DNA of 26,033 nucleotides, taken from JBMNTU01 sp050945895 (lineage in GTDB: Bacteria; Bacillota; Clostridia; Christensenellales; Christensenellaceae). The DNA lies in the NCBI GenBank assembly GCA_050945895.1, contig JBMNTU010000018.1:1-26033 (forward strand), read 5' to 3'. The notes beneath the pieces were generated by a model. It worked only from the letters and a program-made list of their open reading frames with translations. It had not been told where the DNA came from and did not search any database. This document shows, one piece after another, positions 15,960 through 24,481 of the stretch (position 1 is the first letter of the stretch; every line of letters starts with the position of its first letter). Made by a program: the position numbers and the translations under genes.

Positions 15960-17408
15960 ATGATAAACGGAACGATGATCCAGTACTTTGAATGGGCGCT
16001 GCCCAAGGGCATGCTGTGGAAAAAATTGACGGACGAAGCGGGCAGGCTTTCGGAAGACGGTTTTACGGCGGTGTGGATTCCGCCGGCCTATAAGGGCGCC
16101 TGGGGGGAGGACGATATTGGGTATTCTCCTTACGATCTGTACGATTTGGGTGAATTTGACCAGCGGGGAGGCGTTCCTACAAGATATGGAACAAAAGAAG
16201 AACTGGCGGCGGCCATTCGCGCTGTTCAAAGCCGCAATATGCAGGTGTATGCGGATATCGTATTCGACCATATGATGGGTGCGGATGCGACGGAAACAGT
16301 TGAAGCGCGGGAGGTGAACCCGGAAAACCGATATGAAAACGAAGGCGGCTACAGGGAGATTGCTGCGTGGACCAACTTTAAATTTCCGGGGCGGAACAGA
16401 AAATATTCTGATTTTGAGTGGCACTGGAACAACTTTACAGGAATCGACCAGGATGCAAACACTGGCAAAAAGGGGATATACCGTTTTCGCGGGAAAAACT
16501 GGCAAAAGGATGTGGACAAGGAAAACGGCAATTTTGACTACCTGATGGGCGCGAATATCGACCTGAACGATGTTGAGGTGCAAAATGAACTCGTGCGTTG
16601 GGGAAAGTGGTTTTTGGACCAGACGGGCGTAGACGGGTTTAGGATGGATGCCGTAAAGCATATGGAAACGGTGTTTTTGGACGAATGGCTGGAAAAAATG
16701 CGCGAGTATACCGGCAGGGAGCTCTTTACCGTGGGGGAATATTGGCATGGCGATTATGGCGCGCTCAAATATTATGTAGACCAGACGAGCGGGGCAATGT
16801 CCCTGTTCGACGCACCGCTGCACTTTCGCTTCCAGGATGCTGCGAACTATGGGGAAAACTTTGACCTGAGGGGAATATTTGCCAAGACGCTGACAAAAGA
16901 CAACCCGATGAAATCGGTAACGTTTGTGGACAACCACGACACCCAGCCGGGGCAGTCGCTCTCTTCCTGGGTAGACGATTGGTTCAAGCCAATTGCCTAT
17001 GCGCTGATCCTCCTGCGAAAGGAGGGATATCCCTGTGTGTTTTACGGGGATTATTACGGAATCGAAAAAGATGGGATCGCGCCTAAGCGCGATATGCTTT
17101 TGCCATTGCTTCGGACGAGAAGCAAATATGCGTACGGTGCACAGAACGACTATTTTGACCAACCGGGGCTTGTGGGATGGACGCGCGAAGGCGACGAGGT
17201 GCACGAAAATTCCGGCGTGGCGGTGGTGATATCCAACGACAAACCGGGCAGGAAAAAAATGTACCTGAACAAAAAATATGTGGGCGCGTGGTTTTACGAC
17301 ATTACCGGAAATACGCGCAATACAGTACGCATTGCAGAGGACGGAACGGGAAGATTCCCTGTGGAGGAACGGTCTGTTTCGGTGTATGTGCGGGTGGGAA
17401 ATAAATAA
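15960..17408 (+). CDS. Cytoplasmic alpha-amylase (GH13)
   Basis: This glycoside hydrolase family 13 enzyme (482 aa) cleaves alpha-1,4-glucosidic bonds in starch or glycogen-like glucans. The catalytic residues are nucleophile Asp230 in GFRMDAVKH, acid/base Glu260 in VGEYW, and Asp327 in FVDNHD; the first conserved region DIVFDHMMGAD is at 99-110. It begins MINGTMIQYFEW, as in AmyS-like enzymes without a signal peptide, so it should act in the cytosol on stored glycogen or imported maltodextrins. A weak GAGGA ribosome binding site lies 10 bases before the ATG. The gene stands alone, divergent from the sigma operon and closed by a strong terminator. No other glucan-metabolism gene is adjacent. 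Confidence 0.95.
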   Translation: MINGTMIQYFEWALPKGMLWKKLTDEAGRLSEDGFTAVWIPPAYKGAWGEDDIGYSPYDLYDLGEFDQRGGVPTRYGTKEELAAAIRAVQSRNMQVYADIVFDHMMGADATETVEAREVNPENRYENEGGYREIAAWTNFKFPGRNRKYSDFEWHWNNFTGIDQDANTGKKGIYRFRGKNWQKDVDKENGNFDYLMGANIDLNDVEVQNELVRWGKWFLDQTGVDGFRMDAVKHMETVFLDEWLEKMREYTGRELFTVGEYWHGDYGALKYYVDQTSGAMSLFDAPLHFRFQDAANYGENFDLRGIFAKTLTKDNPMKSVTFVDNHDTQPGQSLSSWVDDWFKPIAYALILLRKEGYPCVFYGDYYGIEKDGIAPKRDMLLPLLRTRSKYAYGAQNDYFDQPGLVGWTREGDEVHENSGVAVVISNDKPGRKKMYLNKKYVGAWFYDITGNTRNTVRIAEDGTGRFPVEERSVSVYVRVGNK

Positions 17409-17418
17409 TGGATATGAA

Positions 17419-17447
17419 AAAGAGCCCGGTGCACCGGGCTCTTTTTT
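17419..17447. terminator. Bidirectional terminator between amylase and GerMN-like genes
   Basis: A 22-base perfect palindrome at 17421-17442 is flanked by an A-run and a T-run, between two convergent genes. It touches the last base of the minus-strand gene. Confidence 0.9.
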
Positions 17448-18102
17448 ACTTCATTTTATAAGGGGAATCCTTGGAAAAGGAGAAGTGGCCGGATTCATAA
17501 TCCTGCCCGCTCACGCTGATATAGACCCGGTTGATGCCCGCCATGTTATTTAGGTAGGCGTTTGCAATTGCGTCGAGCAGTTCGCCTTCGGAGTATGCGC
17601 CAAGGTTAGAATTCAGGATAGAATCGGTAAAATCGATAAGCACGCTGTCACCGTTGATGGAGATGGAATTGACTGCCAAAGGCGACGAAGCAAGGGGCTT
17701 GTCGAAATACTGCTTTGCAACCAGCTCGAGAGGGTATGAGGTAGATGCGCCATCTGCGACGGATGCAGTTTCCTTTTTCATGGTGTCTTCGGCAATATCG
17801 TAATATTCAAGCTCTATGGTATCGCTGTCAAATTCGGCCTCCTCATCCTTTACATCAGGGAGTGGAGCGGAAGACGGCGTGGGCGTATAAGTAGGCTCGG
17901 GCGTAGCGACGGGCTCTATATCTGTGAAGAGCGGTCCGTCGGAAGGCGCGGGCGTGGAAGCCTCGGCCTGTACGCTTTGTGTTGCTTGTTCGCTTGGCGC
18001 TGCCTGCGTATGCCCTGCGCCCGGATTGAGGACGACAACCAGGACAATGATGATAGCGGCTGCCGCTACAGCCGAAAGGATGATCCAGCGTTTTTTATTC
18101 AT
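17446..18102 (-). CDS. Membrane-anchored GerMN-like domain protein
   Basis: This 218-aa protein has an N-terminal membrane helix (about 5-26, IILSAVAAAAIIIVLVVVL), a long Pro/Thr/Ala/Glu-rich linker to about 90, and a C-terminal domain of about 110 residues. Stretches such as YPLELVAKQYFDK, SILIDFTD-like beta strands and VYISVSGQDY are like GerMN domains found in sporulation, germination and envelope lipoproteins. The match is moderate. No lipobox Cys is seen. The function is unknown; envelope role inferred. The start ATG has GGAG about 13 bases upstream, which is long. Confidence 0.65.
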   Translation of the reverse strand: MNKKRWIILSAVAAAAIIIVLVVVLNPGAGHTQAAPSEQATQSVQAEASTPAPSDGPLFTDIEPVATPEPTYTPTPSSAPLPDVKDEEAEFDSDTIELEYYDIAEDTMKKETASVADGASTSYPLELVAKQYFDKPLASSPLAVNSISINGDSVLIDFTDSILNSNLGAYSEGELLDAIANAYLNNMAGINRVYISVSGQDYESGHFSFSKDSPYKMK

Positions 18103-18151
18103 TGAATTTGTTTTTCTCCATCATTATTTAATAATAGGGGCCTAATACCCG

Positions 18152-18164
18152 GCTATATTATAGC
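18152..18164 (-). promoter_or_regulatory. Extended -10 promoter with overlapping dyad for the GerMN-like gene
   Basis: On the minus strand TGCTATAAT gives an extended -10 (TATAAT at 18157-18162), with a weak -35. The same bases form a perfect GCTATA-T-TATAGC dyad, which could be an operator or chance. Confidence 0.5.
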
Positions 18165-18276
18165 ACGTTTGGTTTTTTTTAGGAAATGTTTGAAAATAAA
18201 ATATTCATATAAGTTTTACATGTCTTAAAAACGCGGCAAATGGCGATAAAATAGGTGAAATAGAGGTTTGCGCGGT

Positions 18277-18305
18277 TTGAAATGCAAGGGAAGCTGGTGT
18301 ATAAT
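18277..18305 (+). promoter_or_regulatory. Sigma-A promoter of the small lipoprotein gene
   Basis: TTGAAA (18277-18282), a 17-base spacer and TATAAT (18300-18305) are seen. The leader carries AATATCGCC twice, at 18303-18311 and 18318-18326, which could be a regulator site. Confidence 0.85.
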
Positions 18306-18346
18306 ATCGCCAGTAAAAATATCGCCGATAGGAGAGAACTGAATCG

Positions 18347-18748
18347 ATGAATAAAATATGGAAGCGAATATTGCTGGCCAGCTTAGTGGCTGTGGTACTG
18401 GTTGCGGGTATTTCGTGCGCCGACAAGCCGGAAGAAATAACAGAGGAGCAGGCGGCTGCAGCACAAGCCCTTGTGGGAGATGGAACGCATGTTGCGGTGC
18501 TGGTAAGTGCAGACGATGTGTCTGGCCAGACGTTCTTGAAGCTTACGTTTAAGGAGATGGAAAGCGATGCCGGAGAGCTTGGGGCAGGAGGAACTTCTTC
18601 GTTTCCGGTTGCTGGCAGCGCAGTGTTTACATTGAGCGACGGTACTACAGTTGACGATATTGACGCGTATATGGAAAGTGCAGGCGGAAATAGCGAGTGC
18701 AGCGTGACGATTGAAAATGATGTGGTGGTTGCGCTGGAACAGATATAG
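18347..18748 (+). CDS. Small hypothetical lipoprotein
   Basis: This 133-aa protein has a signal peptide and lipobox Cys24 (VAGISC), so it should be anchored on the outer face of the membrane. The mature part of about 110 residues matches no family I recognise; it is acidic and predicted mostly beta, with a Gly/Ser-rich middle. AGGAG is 12 bases before the ATG. It precedes the amidase gene, which has its own promoter, so the two are not necessarily cotranscribed. Confidence 0.8.
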   Translation: MNKIWKRILLASLVAVVLVAGISCADKPEEITEEQAAAAQALVGDGTHVAVLVSADDVSGQTFLKLTFKEMESDAGELGAGGTSSFPVAGSAVFTLSDGTTVDDIDAYMESAGGNSECSVTIENDVVVALEQI

Positions 18749-18776
18749 ATTTTACAAGTTCTTAAAATTCTGTGAA

Positions 18777-18805
18777 TTGATTTTGAATAAATTGTAATAT
18801 ATAAT
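18777..18805 (+). promoter_or_regulatory. Sigma-A promoter of the amidase gene
   Basis: TTGATT (18777-18782), a 17-base spacer and TATAAT (18800-18805) are seen, about 58 bases before the start codon. Confidence 0.8.
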
Positions 18806-18863
18806 ATGTGATGTAAGTTTATAAGGATTTGGATCTGTATTGGTTCGAAGGAAAGGGAAAAAA

Positions 18864-21800
18864 ATGATAAAAGCAAGATGCAAACCGGTGTTTTATATCC
18901 TTGCTGCGTTGTTGGTCATGGTCGCGATCGTGTCTTTTTCACCAAGCGAGTTGGGTGCAAAGGCTGCGAATGGCGTTGTCGTTGTAATTGATTCGGGCCA
19001 TGGCGTAAGCGATAAAGGATATGACAACGGTGCAACAGGCGTTGGGGAATTGAAGGAAGCGGAGGTAAACAGACAGCTGGCATCAAAGATTGTGCAGCAG
19101 CTTAAGAGCAGGGGATATACCGTGTATACGACCTTCCCGATTGTGGACGGCGTACCCAGCTTGCTGCCGTACACGCCGGGCACTTCGCTGGCAACGAGGG
19201 TGGCGGCAGTCAATGCGCTTGGGCCGGATCTTTTTATGTCTGTACATCATAATTCCAACGGGCCGAAAGCCGAAGGCATGATTGTGCTGGTTGATTCCGG
19301 GCAGGATGTACACGGCGCTGCTGGGATGTACCAGGTTTCGCGGTCGCTGGCTTCGTATGTATATAATTCTGTGGCCGAGCTTAGGTATACGGTAGGCAAC
19401 CGCGCCCAAACGATCGTTGATCAGGGGGCGAGTGTTCTTCGTTATAACAGGGCGCCTGCGATTACGCTGGAAGCAGACTTTATTACGAATGCAAACGGAG
19501 CGGCGCGCGCAAAGGACGAAACATACCAGCAAAATATGGCAATCAAGGTTGCGGATGGTATCGATAAATTTGTTGTTGCAAATAATATTGGCGGAAGCAA
19601 AGATGTAACGCCGCCCACGGCGCAGAAAGCATATGCCAGCACATATAAAACACCCGGAACGCCATACCATGTGGAAGTAAGCGGCGTAGCAGACAGCGAG
19701 AGCGGCGTTTCCAAGGTGCAGTTTGTGACCTACATACAGGGCAAGCAGCCGCAGACAGAAAACTGGCAAAACGGCGTAGACCTTGGCGGCGGAAAATGGG
19801 GTCAGGTGGTTCGTCCGAACGAAGCGCCGTACAACAACAGAGCGGGCACGTATGTTACAGAAGTGTTTGCGACAGACGGCGCAGGCAATACGGCTCGTGT
19901 GGGCGTAATCACAGTTGAGGTGGAAGGCGATTCAACGCCGCCCACAGCTCAGAAAGCGTACGCCAGCATAAGCAAGACGAAGGCGGCACCGTACCATGTG
20001 GAAGTGAGTGGTGTAACAGACTCGAGCGGTATTTCCAAGGTGCAGTTTGTGACCTATATACAAAACAGCCAGGGCAAACAGATGGAGACAGAGACTTGGC
20101 AAAACGGCGCAGACTTGGGCGGCGGAAAATGGGGCCAAGTGGTTCGCCCGGGCGAAGCACCGTACAACAACAGAGCGGGCACGTATATTACAGAAGTGTT
20201 TGCGACGGATAACGCGGGCAATACAGCCCGTGTGGGCGTAATCGAGGTCGAGGTGGAAGGCGATTCGACGCCGCCCACAGCTCAGAAAGCGTACGCCAGC
20301 ATAAGCAAGACGAAGGCGGCGCCGTACCATGTGGAAGTAAGCGGTGTAACAGATCCGAGCGGTATTTCTAAGGTGCAGTTTGTGACCTATATACAGGGCA
20401 AGCAGCCGCAGACAGAAAACTGGCAAAACGGCGTAGACCTGGGCGGCGGAAAATGGGGCCAGGTGATTCGCCCGGGCGAAGCGCCGTACAACAACAGTGC
20501 GGGTACATATATTACAGAAGTGTTTGCGACGGATAATGTGGGCAACTCGGCCCGCGTGGGTGTAATCAATGTTGAGGTGGAAGGCGATTCGACGCCGCCT
20601 ACAGCGCAAAAAGCGTATGCAAACACATATAGTACGACTGCTTCGCGGTATAATGTGGAAGTAAGTGGTGTAACGGACGGCGAAAGCGGCGTAGCAAAGG
20701 TGCAGTTTGTGACCTACATACAGGGCAAGCAGCCGCAGACAGAAAACTGGAAAAACGGCGTAGACCTTGGCGGCGGAAAATGGGGCCAGGTAATCGATTC
20801 GGATGTAGCGCCGTTCGGCGCACAATCCGGTACGTATATTACAGAAGTGTTTGCGACGGATAACGTGGGCAACTCGGCTCGTGTGGGCGTGATTAAGGTT
20901 GAGGTGGACCGCAGCAATACACAGCCGCAACCGCCTGTAGTGATCGACCCGAACGAGTATGTGATCATGGGGTCGACCGCAGCGCAAAAACAACAGCTGA
21001 TCAACTACTTTAACTCCCGGGCAGCATTCCCGAGCTATTACAATATGACGCTCGCGCAATTTGTAGATATCTACTGGGAGGAAGCGGCAGCAGAAGGCGT
21101 GAAGCCCGAAGTTGCATTTGCCCAAATGATCCATGAAACAGGGTTCTTGCGCTTTGGCAACCAGGTAAACATCACGCAGTTCAATTTCTGCGGGCTGAAA
21201 AATACCAACGGAGTAGGGTTTGCATCCTTCCCCGAGGTGCGCATAGGTATCCGCGCCCAGATTCAGCATCTGAAGTGCTATGCAAGTACGGAAGGGTTGA
21301 ACAATGCGCTGGTCGATACCAGGTGGAGCCTTGTTACAAGAGGGTGTGCACCAACGGTAGAACAATTGAGTAATCGCTGGGCTGGCCCGGCATATGGCCC
21401 GGCAGTAAGAAATTACATAAACCAAATACTCTCTTCGTCTACGGCAAGCGTGGCAAGCACGATGACAGCGGAAACGGAAGAAATTCTGACAATATTGGAG
21501 CCTGCGGTGGATGATGCAAACGAACCGGTGACGGATGAGGTCGCTGGTGCGATAGACGAGGTAGTTGATGGTGAGGAAGAAGACGCCATAGAAGCGCCCG
21601 AGGAACCGGATAATAACGCGGAAGATGTAACCGAGGGCATAATTCAACCGGACGCTGGTGAAAATAATGAGCAGCCGAATGAAGCGGAAGATTCCCCGAA
21701 GGATGCAGAAGGCGCAGAGCCGGAGGACGACAAAACGTCTGCCAGAAAAGAAGAGCCGGAGTATGGCATATTGGGCGACAGCTCGGCCGTAACGAAAGAG

Positions 21801-22247
21801 CAGCTCGTGGGTTTGTTTGTTGCAGGAAACCAAAACGAGAACCCGGTAGCCGACGAAACGGCAGAAGAAGCAGCCAACCCGCTGTATGACGAGAATGGGT
21901 TCCCGCTTGTATACGGCATGACGCTGGAGCAGTTTGTAGACATGTATTTTGAAACGGCTATCAAAAATGGCGTCAGGCCGGAGGTGGCATTCGTTCAGGC
22001 GATGAGCAAAACAGGCTTCCTGGGTTTTGCCGCTACGCCGGACATGGACATCTATAATATGGGCGGCCTAGAAGAAGGCGTGTATCAGAGCCTTGAGGAA
22101 GGGATGGCGGCGCAAATGGACAGCCTGAAGCTGGCAGCGGGAGAAGAAACGCTTGCGCCAGAAATGCAACTGGTGGTAGAACTGGCAAAGCAGCTTGCCC
22201 AAGGGGCTGAGGCCGATGCGATTATCCAGCAGGTCAATGCCGGATAA
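18864..22247 (+). CDS. Secreted N-acetylmuramoyl-L-alanine amidase with GBS Bsp-like repeats and two glucosaminidase-like domains
   Basis: This multidomain wall hydrolase has 1127 aa. The signal peptide ends near 34 (ELGAKA). An Amidase_3 domain (about 38-238) has zinc ligands His46, Glu65 and His128 and catalytic Glu203 (LEADFITN); it cleaves between MurNAc and L-Ala. Four GBS Bsp-like repeats span 247-681. A glucosaminidase domain (about 695-855) keeps the catalytic Glu758 in MIHETGFL, which would cut the glycan backbone. An acidic linker (about 860-965) leads to a second glucosaminidase-like copy (about 966-1127) with SKTGFL in place of HETGFL, so Lys1049 replaces the Glu. I chose ATG at 18864 because AAAGGG is 6 bases upstream and the signal peptide starts there. 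No SLH, LysM or sortase signal is seen. It has its own promoter and terminator. Likely roles are cell separation, turnover or lysis. Confidence 0.93.
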   Translation: MIKARCKPVFYILAALLVMVAIVSFSPSELGAKAANGVVVVIDSGHGVSDKGYDNGATGVGELKEAEVNRQLASKIVQQLKSRGYTVYTTFPIVDGVPSLLPYTPGTSLATRVAAVNALGPDLFMSVHHNSNGPKAEGMIVLVDSGQDVHGAAGMYQVSRSLASYVYNSVAELRYTVGNRAQTIVDQGASVLRYNRAPAITLEADFITNANGAARAKDETYQQNMAIKVADGIDKFVVANNIGGSKDVTPPTAQKAYASTYKTPGTPYHVEVSGVADSESGVSKVQFVTYIQGKQPQTENWQNGVDLGGGKWGQVVRPNEAPYNNRAGTYVTEVFATDGAGNTARVGVITVEVEGDSTPPTAQKAYASISKTKAAPYHVEVSGVTDSSGISKVQFVTYIQNSQGKQMETETWQNGADLGGGKWGQVVRPGEAPYNNRAGTYITEVFATDNAGNTARVGVIEVEVEGDSTPPTAQKAYASISKTKAAPYHVEVSGVTDPSGISKVQFVTYIQGKQPQTENWQNGVDLGGGKWGQVIRPGEAPYNNSAGTYITEVFATDNVGNSARVGVINVEVEGDSTPPTAQKAYANTYSTTASRYNVEVSGVTDGESGVAKVQFVTYIQGKQPQTENWKNGVDLGGGKWGQVIDSDVAPFGAQSGTYITEVFATDNVGNSARVGVIKVEVDRSNTQPQPPVVIDPNEYVIMGSTAAQKQQLINYFNSRAAFPSYYNMTLAQFVDIYWEEAAAEGVKPEVAFAQMIHETGFLRFGNQVNITQFNFCGLKNTNGVGFASFPEVRIGIRAQIQHLKCYASTEGLNNALVDTRWSLVTRGCAPTVEQLSNRWAGPAYGPAVRNYINQILSSSTASVASTMTAETEEILTILEPAVDDANEPVTDEVAGAIDEVVDGEEEDAIEAPEEPDNNAEDVTEGIIQPDAGENNEQPNEAEDSPKDAEGAEPEDDKTSARKEEPEYGILGDSSAVTKEQLVGLFVAGNQNENPVADETAEEAANPLYDENGFPLVYGMTLEQFVDMYFETAIKNGVRPEVAFVQAMSKTGFLGFAATPDMDIYNMGGLEEGVYQSLEEGMAAQMDSLKLAAGEETLAPEMQLVVELAKQLAQGAEADAIIQQVNAG
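19602..20906 (+). repeat. Four tandem in-frame repeats inside the amidase gene
   Basis: Units start at 19602, 19929, 20262 and 20586, of 109, 111, 108 and 107 codons. Each begins with Thr-Pro-Pro-Thr-Ala-Gln-Lys-Ala-Tyr-Ala and contains VQFVTYIQ, NG(V/A)DLGGGKWGQV and a closing TEVFATD. Long stretches are almost identical at DNA level, while unit 2 carries a local change (NSQGKQMETETW). Confidence 0.95.
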
Positions 22248-22262
22248 CAGGAGACAAATAAT

Positions 22263-22294
22263 AGCGCCTTATGTTTTGCATAAGGCGCTTTATC
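22263..22294 (+). terminator. Terminator of the amidase gene
   Basis: An 11-bp stem (22263-22273 with 22279-22289) and a 5-nt loop are followed by TTATCTT, an imperfect T-run, 15 bases after the stop codon. Confidence 0.8.
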
Positions 22295-22304
22295 TTTGCA
22301 TAAA

Positions 22305-22333
22305 TTGACATTCTTATAGGGCCGTGGTAAAGT
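22305..22333 (+). promoter_or_regulatory. Upstream promoter P1 in the gmd leader
   Basis: A consensus TTGACA (22305-22310), 17-base spacer and TAAAGT (22328-22333) preceded by TGG (extended -10) are seen. It lies nearly 200 bases before gmd. Confidence 0.6.
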
Positions 22334-22397
22334 ATACGGGTGATTTTTGAACATGGACGGACACCTGCCCGAAAAAGGATGGCAAAAAAACTGGATA

Positions 22398-22443
22398 GAG
22401 TGCTGAAACACTCGGATACAAGGCTTATTTTGGAAAGAAGCCT
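22398..22443 (+). other. Two hairpins in the gmd leader, possible structured RNA
   Basis: GAGTG/CACTC (22398-22413) and AGGCTT/AAGCCT (22421-22443) can form adjacent stems between the two promoters. If P1 is active its transcript would carry them. I do not recognise a known riboswitch class. Confidence 0.3.
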
Positions 22444-22455
22444 AGGCGGATGTAC

Positions 22456-22484
22456 TTGAAAACGCCATGGCAAACCAGTATAAT
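22456..22484 (+). promoter_or_regulatory. Promoter P2 directly upstream of gmd
   Basis: TTGAAA (22456-22461), a 17-base spacer and TATAAT (22479-22484) are seen, 47 bases before the gmd start. It is the better-placed promoter for the gmd-rmd operon. Confidence 0.85.
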
Positions 22485-22531
22485 ATTATGAGTCGTTTGT
22501 AGCGGCCAAAAAAGCAAATTGGAGAAAAAAA

Positions 22532-23536
22532 TTGAAGACTGCACTGATAACAGGAATAACAGGTCAGGATGGATCGTACTTAAGCGAGTTGTTATTTGAA
22601 AAGGGATATACGGTTTACGGGATCATGCGCCGCAAAAGTGTGGTAGATTATGGAAATGTCGAACACCTGAAGGATAAGATTCACTTTATATATGCGGATA
22701 TGACAGATTGCGTTTCGCTGATTAACGCGCTTAGGATTGCAATGCCGGATGAAGTATATAATCTGGCGGCACAGTCGTTTGTGGCTACGTCCTGGGAGCA
22801 GCCCATTGCAACGGCAGAAATTGACGGGGTTGGTGTTACGAACATGCTGGAAGCAATTCGGATCGTATGCCCGAAGTGTAGGTTCTACCAGGCTTCGACA
22901 TCCGAGATGTTCGGCCTGGTTCAGGAAGTGCCGCAAAACGAAAAAACGCCTTTCTATCCGAGAAGCCCGTATGGAGTTGCCAAGCTCTATGGGCACTGGA
23001 TTACAAAAAATTACCGAGAAAGCTTTGGAATGTATGCCTGCTCGGGAATACTGTTCAACCATGAGGGTGAGCGGCGCGGACTTGAGTTTGTTACTCGGAA
23101 GATTACGCGTGCTGTTGCCAATATCAAAAAAGGAAAACAGGACGTTTTGGAGCTGGGAAACATGGACGCCAAGCGCGACTGGGGGCACTCGAAAGACTAT
23201 GTACGCGCAATGTGGCTTATGCTGCAGCAGGAAACGCCGGACGACTTTGTAATTGCGACAGGTGAAACGCGTACGGTAAGGGAATTCGTGGATGCGGCAT
23301 TTGCCGCTGCGGAAATTACGCTGGAGTGGCACGAGAGCGGCATCGATGAATATGCGACCGACAGTGCGACAGGTAAAACGTTGGTTAAAGTGAATCCGAA
23401 GTTTTTCCGCCCGGCAGAGGTGGAATTGCTTTTGGGCGACCCGCGAAAAGCGGAAGCAAAGCTGGGATGGAAACGGGAAATTGGGTTTGACGAGCTTGTT
23501 TCGCGCATGGTAAAGAATGATTTAGCGCTGGTGTAG
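22532..23536 (+). CDS. gmd: GDP-mannose 4,6-dehydratase
   Basis: This cytoplasmic SDR-family enzyme (334 aa) converts GDP-D-mannose to GDP-4-dehydro-6-deoxy-D-mannose. The NADP-binding motif TGITGQDG is at 7-14. The catalytic set is STSEMFG with the Ser/Thr and Glu, and the Tyr/Lys pair in YGVAK. Other family marks are NLAAQSFV and RDWGHSKDYVRAMW. The start is TTG at 22532, with GGAG 7 bases upstream and the family N-terminus MKTALITG. It leads an operon with rmd, 24 bases downstream, and a glycosylation-like methyltransferase protein. Confidence 0.97.
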   Translation: MKTALITGITGQDGSYLSELLFEKGYTVYGIMRRKSVVDYGNVEHLKDKIHFIYADMTDCVSLINALRIAMPDEVYNLAAQSFVATSWEQPIATAEIDGVGVTNMLEAIRIVCPKCRFYQASTSEMFGLVQEVPQNEKTPFYPRSPYGVAKLYGHWITKNYRESFGMYACSGILFNHEGERRGLEFVTRKITRAVANIKKGKQDVLELGNMDAKRDWGHSKDYVRAMWLMLQQETPDDFVIATGETRTVREFVDAAFAAAEITLEWHESGIDEYATDSATGKTLVKVNPKFFRPAEVELLLGDPRKAEAKLGWKREIGFDELVSRMVKNDLALV

Positions 23537-23560
23537 GTGCTTTTGATCGGGGGAAATAAA

Positions 23561-24472
23561 ATGAAAGCACTGATAACGGGCGCCGGCGGGTTTGTTGGCG
23601 GATACCTTGCGGATGAACTGATTTGCTCGGGATATGAAGTGATTAAAACGGATATAAAAGGGGAGGTTAGAGCTGCCGACCTCCTTAATTTTGATGCTGT
23701 AAAAAAATTGATTGACGATGTTCGGCCGGATGTGGTTTTCCATCTGGCAGGGCAGGCTTCTGTAAAGCTGTCGTGGAGCAATCCGCAGCTTACGTTTCGG
23801 TTGAATGTGGAAGGGACTGCAAACCTTCTGGATGCCGTGCGCGCCGCCAATTGTAAGGCAAAGATTTTATTGATTGGGTCGGGGGACGAGTATGGCAAGG
23901 TGGAAGAGCAGGACTGCCCAATCAAAGAAACACAGCCTCTAAAGCCGCAGACACCGTATGCGATATCCAAACAGGCACAGGAGGAGTTTGCGTTGCTTTA
24001 TGCGCGTTCGTACGATATGGATATTGTGATGACAAGGTCTTTTAACCACACCGGGCCGGGACAACAAAAAGGGTTTGTTGTTCCGGATTTTGCGTCCAGG
24101 ATCGCAGAAATAGAAAAAGGCGCAGAACCTGTTATAAAGGTGGGAAATCTGAAAGCTCGGCGCGATTTTTCGGACGTGCGAGACATTGTGCGCGGCTACA
24201 GGCTGCTGGCGGAAATGGGCAAAAGCGGTGAGATCTATAATATTGGATCGGGAACCGCATATGCGGTAAAGGAGCTTTTGGACCATTTAATCGAAATCTC
24301 GAATAAAAAAATCGAGGTGGTGGAAGACCCCGAAAAAATGCGGCCTGTCGATACGCCGCTGGTTGTGGGCGATATCCGAAAGATACAGGAACAGACCGGA
24401 TACGAAAGGCATTATTCTATTGAAAAAACGCTGGAAGATACGCTGGATTACTGGCGTAAAACGGTTGAGTGA
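23561..24472 (+). CDS. rmd: GDP-6-deoxy-D-mannose reductase (GDP-4-dehydro-D-rhamnose reductase)
   Basis: This 304-aa SDR enzyme would reduce the Gmd product to GDP-D-rhamnose. It has the nucleotide-binding GAGGFVGGYL (7-16), a catalytic Ser/Asp-Glu-Tyr region (GSGDEYG), the Tyr/Lys pair in YAISK and the family motif RDFSDVRDIVRGY. Fucose synthase (GMER) would be the other Gmd partner, but the length and motifs fit Rmd better. I chose ATG at 23561 because GGGGG lies 7 bases upstream; a longer start at 23537 directly abuts the gmd stop with no ribosome binding site. The next gene starts 9 bases later. Confidence 0.9.
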   Translation: MKALITGAGGFVGGYLADELICSGYEVIKTDIKGEVRAADLLNFDAVKKLIDDVRPDVVFHLAGQASVKLSWSNPQLTFRLNVEGTANLLDAVRAANCKAKILLIGSGDEYGKVEEQDCPIKETQPLKPQTPYAISKQAQEEFALLYARSYDMDIVMTRSFNHTGPGQQKGFVVPDFASRIAEIEKGAEPVIKVGNLKARRDFSDVRDIVRGYRLLAEMGKSGEIYNIGSGTAYAVKELLDHLIEISNKKIEVVEDPEKMRPVDTPLVVGDIRKIQEQTGYERHYSIEKTLEDTLDYWRKTVE

Positions 24473-24481
24473 GGATAAGCA

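Noticed and set aside
15888..17204. 438-codon open frame antisense to the amylase
   Set aside because: It mirrors the amylase gene, whose catalytic residues are all present on the plus strand.
19932..21833. 633-codon open frame antisense to the amidase
   Set aside because: It is the complement of a repetitive, biased coding sequence with clear domains on the plus strand, and has no recognisable domains.
22467..22484. c-di-GMP-I riboswitch-like bases (GGCAAACC-like)
   Set aside because: Only a fragment resembles the consensus, it sits inside promoter P2, and no matching second stem or tetraloop was found.
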